Notes under the pieces: model-generated
What the model saw: only the letters and a program-made list of their open reading frames with translations
The model's database searches: none
What the model was told of the DNA's origin: nothing
Part shown: positions 51,231 through 59,603 of the stretch, one piece after another
How positions within the stretch are numbered: position 1 is the first letter of the stretch
Layout of the letters: every line of letters starts with the position of its first letter
Assembly: GCF_900095735.1 (NCBI RefSeq)
Contig: NZ_FNLO01000016.1
Span: 49,762-113,761, forward strand
Reading direction: 5' to 3'
Source of the DNA: Chitinasiproducens palmae
GTDB lineage: Bacteria > Pseudomonadota > Gammaproteobacteria > Burkholderiales > Burkholderiaceae
Length of the DNA: 64,000 nt
Position numbers and translations under genes: made by a program

Positions 51231-51560
51231 TTAGTCTCCGACGGTCACAGTGATGTGACAGGTCTGCTTCTCGATGCGGTTGCCGCGGCCCTTGGCGCGC
51301 TGCGTGAACCGCTTCAACGAACCGGCCTTGTCGATGTAGATCGACTTGATCTTCAGCTCGTCGATGTCCGCGCCGTTGTTGTGCTCGGCATTCGCGATGG
51401 CCGACAGCACGACCTTCTTGACCACGACGGCTGCAGCCTTCGGCGAGAACGTCAGGACGTTCAGCGCGCGCTCGACCGGCAGGCCACGGATCTGGTCGGC
51501 GACGAGACGCGTCTTCTGGGCCGACATGCGGGCCCCGCGATGAATCGCTTTAACTTCCAT
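51231..51560 (-). CDS. rplV: 50S ribosomal protein L22
   Basis: uL22, 109 residues, whose extended loop lines the exit tunnel and affects macrolide binding. [26 protein letters not shown] and the loop region [23 protein letters not shown] are standard. It is between rpsS and rpsC with spacings of 10-12 bases. Confidence 0.98.
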   Translation of the reverse strand: MEVKAIHRGARMSAQKTRLVADQIRGLPVERALNVLTFSPKAAAVVVKKVVLSAIANAEHNNGADIDELKIKSIYIDKAGSLKRFTQRAKGRGNRIEKQTCHITVTVGD

Positions 51561-51572
51561 CTCAATAGCCCC

Positions 51573-51848
51573 TTAGCGCTTGGCCTTTTTGTCGGCCGCG
51601 TGTCCCTTGAACGTCCGGGTCAGCGCGAATTCGCCGAGCTTGTGGCCAACCATGTTTTCCGAGATATAGACCGGGACGTGCTGACGGCCATTGTGCACCG
51701 CGATCGTCAGGCCGATGAAATCCGGCAGGATCGTCGAGCGGCGCGACCAGGTCTTGATCGGCTTCTTGTCACGAGTCGACGCAGCTGCCTCAACCTTCTT
51801 CAGCAAATGGGCGTCGCAAAACGGTCCTTTCTTAGTTGAACGTGCCAT
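51573..51848 (-). CDS. rpsS: 30S ribosomal protein S19
   Basis: uS19, 91 residues, in the 30S head near the A-site finger. [20 protein letters not shown] and [29 protein letters not shown] are diagnostic, ending [12 protein letters not shown]. It follows rplB by ten bases. Confidence 0.98.
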   Translation of the reverse strand: MARSTKKGPFCDAHLLKKVEAAASTRDKKPIKTWSRRSTILPDFIGLTIAVHNGRQHVPVYISENMVGHKLGEFALTRTFKGHAADKKAKR

Positions 51849-51858
51849 TGCCTACTCC

Positions 51859-52689
51859 TTAACGCTTCTTGTTGCGGCGCTGCACGATCATATTGCTCGT
51901 GCGCTTGTTGCGACGCGTACGGTAACCCTTGGTCGGGGTACCCCACGGGCTCACCGGATCGCGGCCTGCAGCGGTCTTGCCTTCACCGCCACCATGCGGG
52001 TGATCCACCGGGTTCATGGCCACGCCACGAACGGTCGGACGGATACCGCGCCAGCGCTTCGCGCCGGCCTTGCCGATCTGGCGCAGGCTGTGCTCTTCGT
52101 TGCCGACTTCGCCAACCGTGGCGCGGCAGTCGATGTGCACGCGACGGATTTCACCGGAGCGCAGGCGCATCTGAGCATACTGACCTTCGCGGGCCAGCAG
52201 CATCGCCGAAGCACCGGCCGAACGCGCGATCTGCGCGCCCTTGCCCGGCATCATCTCGATGCAGTGCACCGTCGTACCGACCGGGATGTTGCGGATCGGC
52301 AGCGTGTTGCCCGAGCGGATCGGCGCTTCCGAGCCGGAGACCAGCTGCTGGCCGACGGTCAAGCCCTTCGGGGCGATCACGTAACGGCGCTCGCCATCGG
52401 CGTAGCAGACCAGCGCGATGTTCGCGCTACGGTTCGGGTCGTACTCGATGCGTTCGACCTTCGCAACGATGCCATCCTTGTTGCGCTTGAAGTCGACGAT
52501 ACGGTATTGCTGCTTGTGACCACCGCCCTTGTGACGGGTGGTGATGTGGCCGTTGTGGTTACGGCCGGCCGTCTTGCTCTGCGACGAGGTCAGCGCGTCG
52601 AACGGGCGTCCCTTGTACAGGTCGGCATTGACGACCTTGATCATCCCCCGGCGGCCGGGCGATGTCGGTTTGACTTTAACGAGCGCCAT
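51859..52689 (-). CDS. rplB: 50S ribosomal protein L2
   Basis: uL2, 276 residues, essential for subunit association and peptidyl transferase structure. [16 protein letters not shown] at the start, [22 protein letters not shown], and [23 protein letters not shown] near the peptidyl transferase centre are unmistakable. Two bases separate it from rplW. Confidence 0.99.
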   Translation of the reverse strand: MALVKVKPTSPGRRGMIKVVNADLYKGRPFDALTSSQSKTAGRNHNGHITTRHKGGGHKQQYRIVDFKRNKDGIVAKVERIEYDPNRSANIALVCYADGERRYVIAPKGLTVGQQLVSGSEAPIRSGNTLPIRNIPVGTTVHCIEMMPGKGAQIARSAGASAMLLAREGQYAQMRLRSGEIRRVHIDCRATVGEVGNEEHSLRQIGKAGAKRWRGIRPTVRGVAMNPVDHPHGGGEGKTAAGRDPVSPWGTPTKGYRTRRNKRTSNMIVQRRNKKR

Positions 52690-52691
52690 GA

Positions 52692-53009
52692 TTACTTGGC
52701 CTCCGTCGATTCAAAGTTGATTTCCTGGCCCGGCTTCAGGCTCACGATCGCACGGCGCTCGCTGGCGCGGCGACCCATGAAGCGACCGAAGCGCTTGGCC
52801 TTACCCTTGCGGTTCAGAACCTGCACGGACTCCACTTCAACCTTGAACAGCAGTTCAACCGCAGCCTTGACTTCAGGCTTCGTTGCGTCACGAGCGACTT
52901 CGAAGACGATTTGCTCGTTCTTCTCGGCCAGCATCGTCGCCTTCTCGGAGATAACGGGAGCCAGCAGGACCTGCAGCAGGCGATGGTCGTTTTTGCGAAC
53001 ATCCGTCAT
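52692..53009 (-). CDS. rplW: 50S ribosomal protein L23
   Basis: uL23, 105 residues, docking site for trigger factor and SRP at the tunnel exit. [25 protein letters not shown] and [19 protein letters not shown] are the conserved parts. The ATG at 53009 overlaps the rplD stop by four bases, which fixes the start. Confidence 0.98.
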   Translation of the reverse strand: MTDVRKNDHRLLQVLLAPVISEKATMLAEKNEQIVFEVARDATKPEVKAAVELLFKVEVESVQVLNRKGKAKRFGRFMGRRASERRAIVSLKPGQEINFESTEAK

Positions 53010-53626
53010 GACAGCATCTCCTCGATTTTGGCGACAGCCGCCTTCGTGACCAGCACTTGCTTGTAGTGGATCAGCGACAGCGGGTCGGCGTGGCGCGGCT
53101 CGACAATCGACACATGCGGCAGATTGCGCGACGCCAGGAACAGGTTCTCGTCGACCGTGTCGGTGATCACCAGCACGGAGTCGAGGCCCATCGCCTTGAA
53201 TTTCTCTGCGAGCAGCTTGGTCTTGGGCGCATCGACCGAGAACTGGTCGACCACCGACAGACGGCCTTCGCGAGCGAGCTGCGACAGAATCGAGCAGATA
53301 CCCGCGCGGAACATCTTCTTGTTGACCTTCTGCGCGAAGTTTTCTTCGGGCGAGTTCGGGAAAATCCGACCACCCCCGCGCCACAGCGGGCTCGAGCGCA
53401 TACCGGCACGAGCGTTGCCCGTACCCTTCTGGCGCCACGGCTTCTTCGTGGAGTGGTTGACCTGCTCGCGGTCCTTCTGCGCGCGATTGCCGCTACGCGC
53501 ATTGGCCTGGTAGGCAACGACGATCTGATGGATCAGCGCTTCGTTGTAGTCACGACCGAACACGACGTCCGATGCGTTGACGGCAGCGCCTGCCTGGCCT
53601 TGTTCGTTGAGAGACTTAAGTTCCAT
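53006..53626 (-). CDS. rplD: 50S ribosomal protein L4
   Basis: uL4, 206 residues, with a long loop reaching the exit tunnel; in E. coli it also autoregulates the S10 operon. [50 protein letters not shown] and RKMF-type (here [11 protein letters not shown]) motifs identify it. Three bases lie between it and rplC. Confidence 0.98.
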   Translation of the reverse strand: MELKSLNEQGQAGAAVNASDVVFGRDYNEALIHQIVVAYQANARSGNRAQKDREQVNHSTKKPWRQKGTGNARAGMRSSPLWRGGGRIFPNSPEENFAQKVNKKMFRAGICSILSQLAREGRLSVVDQFSVDAPKTKLLAEKFKAMGLDSVLVITDTVDENLFLASRNLPHVSIVEPRHADPLSLIHYKQVLVTKAAVAKIEEMLS

Positions 53627-53629
53627 GTC

Positions 53630-54289
53630 TTATGCCGCCTCCGCCGCCGGACGCGCCTTCACTGCCGGCGTAACGAAAACGATGCCGCCCTTGGCGCCGG
53701 GGATGGCACCCTTGATCAACAGCAGCTTGCGCTCGCCGTCGATGCGGACGATTTCGAGGTTCTGGACCGTCTTCGTGACGTCGCCCAGGTGACCGGTCAT
53801 GCGCTTGCCGGGGAACACGCGACCCGGATCCTGCGCCATACCGATCGAACCCGGCACGTTGTGCGAACGGGAGTTACCGTGCGACGCACGGCCCGATGCG
53901 AAGTTGTAGCGCTTGATGGTGCCGGCGTAGCCCTTACCAATCGAAACGCCCTGCACGTCGACGGGCTGACCCGGCGCGAACAGGTCGACGTCGACGGTGG
54001 CGCCCGCGCTCAGCGAGGCAGCCTTCTCGGCATCGATGCGGAATTCCTTGAGCACCTCACCAGCTTCGACACCGGCCTTGGCAAGATGGCCCTTCAGCGC
54101 ATTCGTCACGCGAGTCGCGCGACGCTTGCCGAAAGTCACCTGCACGGCGGTGTAGCCGTCGGTTTCAAGGGTCTTGATTTGCGTTACACGGTTGTCCGAC
54201 ACGTCCACCACGGTGACAGCGATCGAGTCGCCGTCCTGCGTGAATACACGGGTCATGCCAACCTTGCGACCGACAAGTCCAAGGCTCAT
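53630..54289 (-). CDS. rplC: 50S ribosomal protein L3
   Basis: uL3, 219 residues, one of the first proteins to bind 23S r[23 protein letters not shown] at the start and the extension [32 protein letters not shown] are typical. In other Burkholderiaceae it follows rpsJ directly. Here it is the first gene of its block: the sequence upstream holds a promoter-like element and then forward-strand genes unrelated to translation. The expected rpsJ is 8.6 kb away. Confidence 0.98.
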   Translation of the reverse strand: MSLGLVGRKVGMTRVFTQDGDSIAVTVVDVSDNRVTQIKTLETDGYTAVQVTFGKRRATRVTNALKGHLAKAGVEAGEVLKEFRIDAEKAASLSAGATVDVDLFAPGQPVDVQGVSIGKGYAGTIKRYNFASGRASHGNSRSHNVPGSIGMAQDPGRVFPGKRMTGHLGDVTKTVQNLEIVRIDGERKLLLIKGAIPGAKGGIVFVTPAVKARPAAEAA

Positions 54290-54514
54290 TGTTTTCTCCA
54301 TTCCCGACTGCGATTGGCCGGGGCTAAAAGACAACATCAACAAAAAACGCCCGCGAATCCGGTTTGGAAAGCGCAGGCCACTTCGTTTTCACTTCACAGT
54401 GCCGCCGACAAAGGCAAAAGAGAGACAGTCGACCGGGATGTTCCGCGTTCCCGCCCTGCCGCCAGCGGCCAAGACTTGCTAGGCGTTCCCGTCGCGCGGA
54501 CGGAAAAGATTTCG

Positions 54515-54544
54515 ACTATACAACGAATGCCGACGCGCGCGCAA
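54515..54544 (-). promoter_or_regulatory. sigma70-like promoter upstream of rplC
   Basis: On the reverse strand TTGCGC (54539-54544), an 18-base spacer and TATAGT (54515-54520) form a plausible promoter about 225 bases before the rplC ATG. With rpsJ displaced, this or a similar promoter must drive rplC and the rest of the S10 block. Confidence 0.6.
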
Positions 54545-55052
54545 GTGTTTGATGCAAAATCGTCTTCTTCCCTGCAGCCGCCGCCGTTCGACGGCGTTTG
54601 CCGACCGTCGGCGCCTTGCTGCGGGCGACGCCGGTCGCCCCTTCGTTCCGCTGCGGCGCTCCCCACGCTTCGCTGCCCGGTGCGCGGCGGGGCTTGATGC
54701 TACCGACATTCAGACGCGCCACGTCGGAACGAGTTCCTCACGGCTGCGCGTGGACGCGTCGGCGCGGCCCGCTGCGTGTCCGCGGCAGGCCGCCCCCCCC
54801 TCTTCCGGCGGCGGGCGCGCTGCCTCGCCGGCGACATCCGATGCACCGCGCCCACGGGCGGCATCCGCTCGCCGGCCAGCGTCTGGCGCCGCCGTCTGCG
54901 ATCGGACGGGCTCGCGCGGCATGTCGCGCTGGCCACAGTAGGGGCGACGGTGGCGGCGACGGTGGTGGCGGTAATAAGGGGCTAGCAGCGGCATCGATCT
55001 TGCTGGATTCGAGACATGGCCGCGCTCGACGGCTCTCCCCACAGGTCCCCCC
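54545..55052. other. spacer between the rplC promoter and the pao-like operon
   Basis: About 510 bases of high-GC DNA between divergent units with no recognised gene. It contains an 8-base C run (54793-54800) and GGCGGCGACGGTGG-type short repeats near 54948-54972. The left junction of the inserted block must be within or near this interval; I see no att-like duplication or inverted repeats marking it. Confidence 0.5.
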
Positions 55053-55760
55053 ATGTCCAAACATTCCTGCCAGCAGACCGGCAGCGGTCCGCGGCACGGC
55101 GTTCCCGCCGATTCCGCCATCACCGCCCTTCCCGCTGATACCGCCAGCACCGCCGTCACCCGGCGCACCTTCCTTACCTGGGTCGGCGCAAGCGGCGTCG
55201 CCGCCGGCACGGTGGCCCGTCCGGCCCATGCCGCGCTGCCCGCGGTCCACGAAGCGCCGGCGGTCACCGGCGCGCCGCGTGACGACGCCGCGCCCGATGG
55301 CGCGGTGAAGGTTCACATGAAGGTCAACGGTCGCGACACCGAGGTCGATATCGACCCGCGCACCTCGTTGCTCGACTGCCTGCGCGAGACGCTGTCGCTG
55401 ACCGGCACCAAGAAGGGCTGTGACCACGGCCAATGCGGCGCATGTACGGTCCACGTCAACGGGCGGCGGGTCAACGCCTGCATGAGCCTGGCGGTCATGC
55501 ACGAGGGCGATGAGATCACCACGATCGAGGGCCTGGGCCAACCCGACCATCTGCATCCAATGCAGGAAGCCTTCGTCGAACACGACGGCTACCAGTGCGG
55601 CTACTGCACGTCGGGCCAGATCATGTCGGCGGTCGGCCTGCTCAACGAACCGTGGGGCCAGTCCGACGCCGAGGTCAAGGAAGCGATGAGCGGCAATCTG
55701 TGCCGATGCGGTGCCTACAAGAACATCGTCGCTGCGATACAGCACGTCCGCAAGGGGTAA
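55053..55760 (+). CDS. paoA: periplasmic aldehyde oxidoreductase, [2Fe-2S] subunit (PaoA-like)
   Basis: A 235-residue iron-sulfur subunit of a xanthine-oxidase-family enzyme. A Tat signal is evident: TRRTFL (36-41) followed by a hydrophobic stretch and AHA cleavage near residue 60. The plant-type cluster is held by Cys123, Cys128, Cys131 and Cys143, the second cluster by Cys182, Cys185, Cys217 and Cys219. With the next two genes it matches E. coli PaoABC (YagTSR), a periplasmic molybdenum enzyme oxidising aromatic aldehydes. It starts the forward-strand block inside the ribosomal cluster. Confidence 0.92.
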   Translation: MSKHSCQQTGSGPRHGVPADSAITALPADTASTAVTRRTFLTWVGASGVAAGTVARPAHAALPAVHEAPAVTGAPRDDAAPDGAVKVHMKVNGRDTEVDIDPRTSLLDCLRETLSLTGTKKGCDHGQCGACTVHVNGRRVNACMSLAVMHEGDEITTIEGLGQPDHLHPMQEAFVEHDGYQCGYCTSGQIMSAVGLLNEPWGQSDAEVKEAMSGNLCRCGAYKNIVAAIQHVRKG

Positions 55761-55764
55761 GGCA

Positions 55765-56763
55765 ATGCACACTTTCCACTTCCTTCGCGCCACCGATCCG
55801 TCGCAGGCGATCGGCGCGGCCGCACGCTCATCGACCGCGCAGCAAGGCGCCTCGGTGCGCTTCGTAGCCGGCGGCACGACGCTGCTGGACCTGATGAAAC
55901 TCGACGTCGAACAGCCGTCGCAGGTCGTCGACATCAACAAACTGCCGTTCAACCGCATCGAGCGCCTAACCGACGGCGGGCTCTCGGTCGGCGCCCTGGT
56001 GCGCAATGCGGACCTGGCCAACGACGCGACCGTGCGCAACGATTACCCGGTGCTCTCGCTGGCGTTGAAGTCGGGCGCCTCGGCGCAGTTGCGCAACATG
56101 GCCACCACCGGCGGCAACCTGCTGCAGCGCACCCGCTGCATGTATTTTCGCGACACGGCGATGCCATGCAACAAGCGCCAACCGGGCAGCGGGTGTCCCG
56201 CAATCGGCGGCGCCAACCGCACGCTGGCGATACTGGGCACCAGCGAGCACTGCATCGCCAGTAATCCGTCGGACATGAACGTCGCGTTGACCGCGCTCGG
56301 CGCGACGGTCGTCGTGAGTGGCCCGCAAGGCGAGCGGCGCGTACCGATCGACGACTTCTTCCTGCTGCCCGGCACGACGCCGGACCGCGAGACCGTGCTC
56401 CAGCCCGGCGAACTGATTACCCATGTCGTCCTGCCGCCGCCGCGAGCGGGCAGCCGCGGTACCTATTTGAAGCTGCGCGATCGCGCCTCCTACGAGTTTG
56501 CGCTCGCCTCGGCGGCCGTCGTTGTCGCCATCGAGAACGGCGTGGTACGGGACGCGCGCATCGCGCTCGGCGGCGTCGGCACCAAGCCATGGCACGCCAC
56601 TGCCGCGGAAACGGCATTGCGAGGCCAGCCCGCGACCGAGGCCAGCTTTGCCGCCGCGGCCGAGGCCGCGCTGCGCGACGCCCGTCCGCAGAGCGAGAAC
56701 GGCTTCAAGGTGGAACTGGCACGCCGTTGCCTGATCCACGCGCTCAAGACAGCCAGCGCCTGA
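55765..56763 (+). CDS. paoB: aldehyde oxidoreductase, FAD-binding subunit (PaoB-like)
   Basis: A 332-residue FAD subunit of the CO-dehydrogenase/xanthine-oxidase medium-chain family. FAD-binding segments are [15 protein letters not shown] and [13 protein letters not shown]. The insertion with Cys125, Cys135 and Cys144 ([21 protein letters not shown]) is the extra [4Fe-4S] site characteristic of PaoB-type subunits. The ATG is four bases after the paoA stop. It has no export signal of its own, as in E. coli, where it is carried out with PaoA. Confidence 0.92.
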   Translation: MHTFHFLRATDPSQAIGAAARSSTAQQGASVRFVAGGTTLLDLMKLDVEQPSQVVDINKLPFNRIERLTDGGLSVGALVRNADLANDATVRNDYPVLSLALKSGASAQLRNMATTGGNLLQRTRCMYFRDTAMPCNKRQPGSGCPAIGGANRTLAILGTSEHCIASNPSDMNVALTALGATVVVSGPQGERRVPIDDFFLLPGTTPDRETVLQPGELITHVVLPPPRAGSRGTYLKLRDRASYEFALASAAVVVAIENGVVRDARIALGGVGTKPWHATAAETALRGQPATEASFAAAAEAALRDARPQSENGFKVELARRCLIHALKTASA

Positions 56764-56785
56764 CCGCGCACCGCAGGAACCTACG

Positions 56786-59020
56786 ATGAAGAATCCAGAC
56801 AAGAACATCTCGGCGGTCATCGGTGGCGCGTATTCGCGCGTCGACGGGCCGCTGAAGGTGAGCGGCGCCGCTCACTATTCGTCCGACCGCCGCCTACCTG
56901 GCATGCTGACCGCGGTACCGGTATCGGCGACGATCGCCAAGGGCACATTGATCCGCCTCGACACGCAGGCGGCGGAGCACATGCCTGGCGTTCGCGCCGT
57001 CATCACGCGGCGCAACATCGGTCCGCTCTATCGCGTGAACAAGGCCAGCAAGGTCAAGATAGACGAATCGAGGCCGCCGCTCGAAGACGACGTGATCCGC
57101 TATTACGGCCAGTACGTCGCGTTGGTCGTCGCGGACACCTTCGAGCAGGCCAGCGCCGCTGCCGCCGCCGTCCACGCCGAATACCGCAGCGAGCGTCCCA
57201 ACGTGTCGATGAAGCTGTCGCCACAGGAAAAGCCCGAAGAGGACAGCAAGCGGGGTGATGTCGACGCCGCCTTCGCTGCGGGACCGGTCACCCTCGACGC
57301 GACCTACACGACGCCGATCGAAACGCACAATCCGATCGAGCTGCATGCGAGCGTCGCTGCCTACGACGGCAGCGCGTTCACGCTGTACGAATGCACCCAG
57401 GCCATCGTCAACCATCGCTCCGCAATGGCGCAGATGCTGGGCGTGCCGGACGAACGCGTGCGCATCATCACCGAGTACCTGGGTGGCGGCTTCGGCGGCA
57501 AGCTCTGGCCGTGGACCCACTCGGTGCTGGCGGCGGCCGCGGCAAGACAGCTGAAGCGGCCGATCAAGTTGGTCGTGAGCCGCAAGATGATGTTCGAGAC
57601 CGTCGGTCACCGGCCGAACACGCAGCAGCGGATGCGCCTCAGCGCCACGCGCGAGGGTCGGCTGACCTCGCTGCAGCAGGACTACATCACGCATGCGCCC
57701 GTGCAGGACAAGCGCAAGGAAAACTGCGGCGAGGCCACACCCTACCTCTACAGCACGCCCAACCTGCGCGTGACCTCCGCGTACGCGCGGCGCGACATCG
57801 CGCCAGACACCTCGATGCGCGGCCCTGGGGCGGTACCGGGGCTGTTCGCGGTCGAGTCGGCGATGGACGAGATGGCGTTGGCGCTGGGCATGGACCCGGT
57901 CGCCTTCCGCCTGCTCAACGAGCCCAAGATCGACGAAAGCCTGGGCGTCCCGTTCTCCTCGCGCCACCTGGCCGAATGCCTGCGCGCCGGTGCCGACAAG
58001 TTCGGCTGGGCGCGCCGCGACCCGCGCGTCGGCGCGATGCGCGACGGCGAGGAAGTGCTCGGCTGGGGGGTTGCCTCGTGCTCGTGGATGGCCAAGCGCA
58101 TTCCGGCGCAGGCGAACGTACAGTTCAACGCGGACGGTACGCTGCGGGTGTCGAGCGCAACTCAGGACATTGGCACCGGTACCTACACCGTGCTCGCGCA
58201 GATGGCCGCGCGCGACACCGGCGTGCCGCTGGATCGCGTGGTGGTCGATATCGGCGATTCGCAATTGCCGTCCGGCCCGATGTCGGGCGGTTCGATGGCA
58301 ACCTCATCGCTGGTCCCGGCCGTCTCGCAGGCGGCCAAGCAGGCGCTCGCGCGGCTGCTGGAAGCCGCCAGCCAGGCGGAACGCAGCAGCCTGAGCGGCG
58401 CGTCGGTGCAGGACCTGACCGTCACCGCCGGGCGCGTGCACCGCAAGGGCAGTGATCCAGCCAGCGGCCTGCCGTTCGAAAAGGTCTTGCAGACGGCGCG
58501 CCTCAGCCACGTCGGCGGCAGCGGCAAATCGGGCGACAGCAGTTCCGATCCCGGTGCCGACAAGGTGTCGATCCACTCCTACGGCGCGCATTTCGTGGAG
58601 ATCGGCTGGCAGCCGGCGATCGCGCGGCTGCGGGTGCGCCGCGTCGTCACCTTCATCGACGGCGGCAAGGTCATCAACACCAAGACCGGCCGCAACCAGA
58701 TCGAGGGGGCGATCATGATGGGCATCGGCATGGCGATGTTCGAGAAGACCAGCTACGACGCCCGCACCGGTGCGCCGATCAACAGCAATCTGGCCGATTA
58801 CATCGTCGCGGTGAACGCGGACACGCCGGACATCGACGTGACCTTCCTGGACTACCCGGACTACGCTTTGAACGAGTTGGGCGCGCGTGGCATCGGAGAA
58901 ATCGGCCTGGCCGGGTTCGCTGCCGCCGTGACCGCCGCCGTGCATCATGCGACGGGCATCCGGGTGCGCGATCTGCCGGTGCACATCGAAGACCTGCTGG
59001 CGTCGACGGTGCGCGCCTGA
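56786..59020 (+). CDS. paoC: aldehyde oxidoreductase, molybdenum-binding subunit (PaoC-like)
   Basis: A 744-residue large subunit that binds the molybdenum cofactor and performs hydroxylation of the substrate aldehyde. GGGFGGKLWPW near residue 233 and MRGPGAVPGLFAVE near 348 are cofactor-binding segments, and the catalytic Glu705 lies in GARGIGEIGLAG. The chain is full length. In E. coli a chaperone, PaoD, which inserts the cytosine-type cofactor follows; none is seen here, so maturation must rely on a gene elsewhere. 22 bases separate it from paoB. Confidence 0.93.
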   Translation: MKNPDKNISAVIGGAYSRVDGPLKVSGAAHYSSDRRLPGMLTAVPVSATIAKGTLIRLDTQAAEHMPGVRAVITRRNIGPLYRVNKASKVKIDESRPPLEDDVIRYYGQYVALVVADTFEQASAAAAAVHAEYRSERPNVSMKLSPQEKPEEDSKRGDVDAAFAAGPVTLDATYTTPIETHNPIELHASVAAYDGSAFTLYECTQAIVNHRSAMAQMLGVPDERVRIITEYLGGGFGGKLWPWTHSVLAAAAARQLKRPIKLVVSRKMMFETVGHRPNTQQRMRLSATREGRLTSLQQDYITHAPVQDKRKENCGEATPYLYSTPNLRVTSAYARRDIAPDTSMRGPGAVPGLFAVESAMDEMALALGMDPVAFRLLNEPKIDESLGVPFSSRHLAECLRAGADKFGWARRDPRVGAMRDGEEVLGWGVASCSWMAKRIPAQANVQFNADGTLRVSSATQDIGTGTYTVLAQMAARDTGVPLDRVVVDIGDSQLPSGPMSGGSMATSSLVPAVSQAAKQALARLLEAASQAERSSLSGASVQDLTVTAGRVHRKGSDPASGLPFEKVLQTARLSHVGGSGKSGDSSSDPGADKVSIHSYGAHFVEIGWQPAIARLRVRRVVTFIDGGKVINTKTGRNQIEGAIMMGIGMAMFEKTSYDARTGAPINSNLADYIVAVNADTPDIDVTFLDYPDYALNELGARGIGEIGLAGFAAAVTAAVHHATGIRVRDLPVHIEDLLASTVRA

Positions 59021-59603
59021 CGCTGGCGGTGAGGCCTGCCGCGGCGGTGCGCTGCCAGGCCCCACCGCCCCGCACCCGGCGCCGCGCCGGGCAGTCACTC
59101 GTCGCGGGTGGCCAGTGTGTCCGCACACGTCGCCGCTACCTCGAGCGCGACACCGTGCCCCACGCGGTTTGCCGCAGCACACGCGGCATTGGATTGCTGC
59201 CGTAGCGCAATCGACTTGTCGCTGGCGGACATCAGCCCGGTCCGGCGACGCTCCGGCGCGCCGCGCCGTTCCTGCGACCACTCCTGCGACCGTCCCTGCG
59301 CTTGCTCCCGCGATCGTTCCCGCAACCGTCTCGACGACACGCGCGCGCCGGTCGGCGGCGTGCTACGACGCCGCCGGCTGCATGCAGCATCGACGGTGAC
59401 TGCATCGCGCCGGCACATCGATGCGGCGCTGAGCCCTGAGGCGTTCGCCGAAATTGGCGGCAACTTTCCAAGCCGCCTCTGTCCGGTCGCGACGATGTCG
59501 CTGTCGCACGGTCGACTGCATGCGAATCGTGCCGGCGCGGTGCCCGAGCGGACCTGCCAATCTGGTTGATAACGGACGGTGTTGCGACGCGTATCGGTTT
59601 CGA
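59021..59603. other. spacer between paoC and the metallopeptidase gene
   Basis: About 580 bases without a recognised gene. The paoD-type chaperone expected after paoC is not encoded here. Low-complexity Arg/Ser frames on both strands are not convincing. The frame of the following gene remains open back to 59454 (TTG) with an ATG at 59520, but this part looks non-coding. Confidence 0.5.

Noticed and set aside
59120..59570. Short frames after paoC considered as a paoD chaperone
   Set aside because: The products are Arg/Ser/Cys-rich strings lacking the XdhC/PaoD glycine-rich and CxxC-type features; too short.
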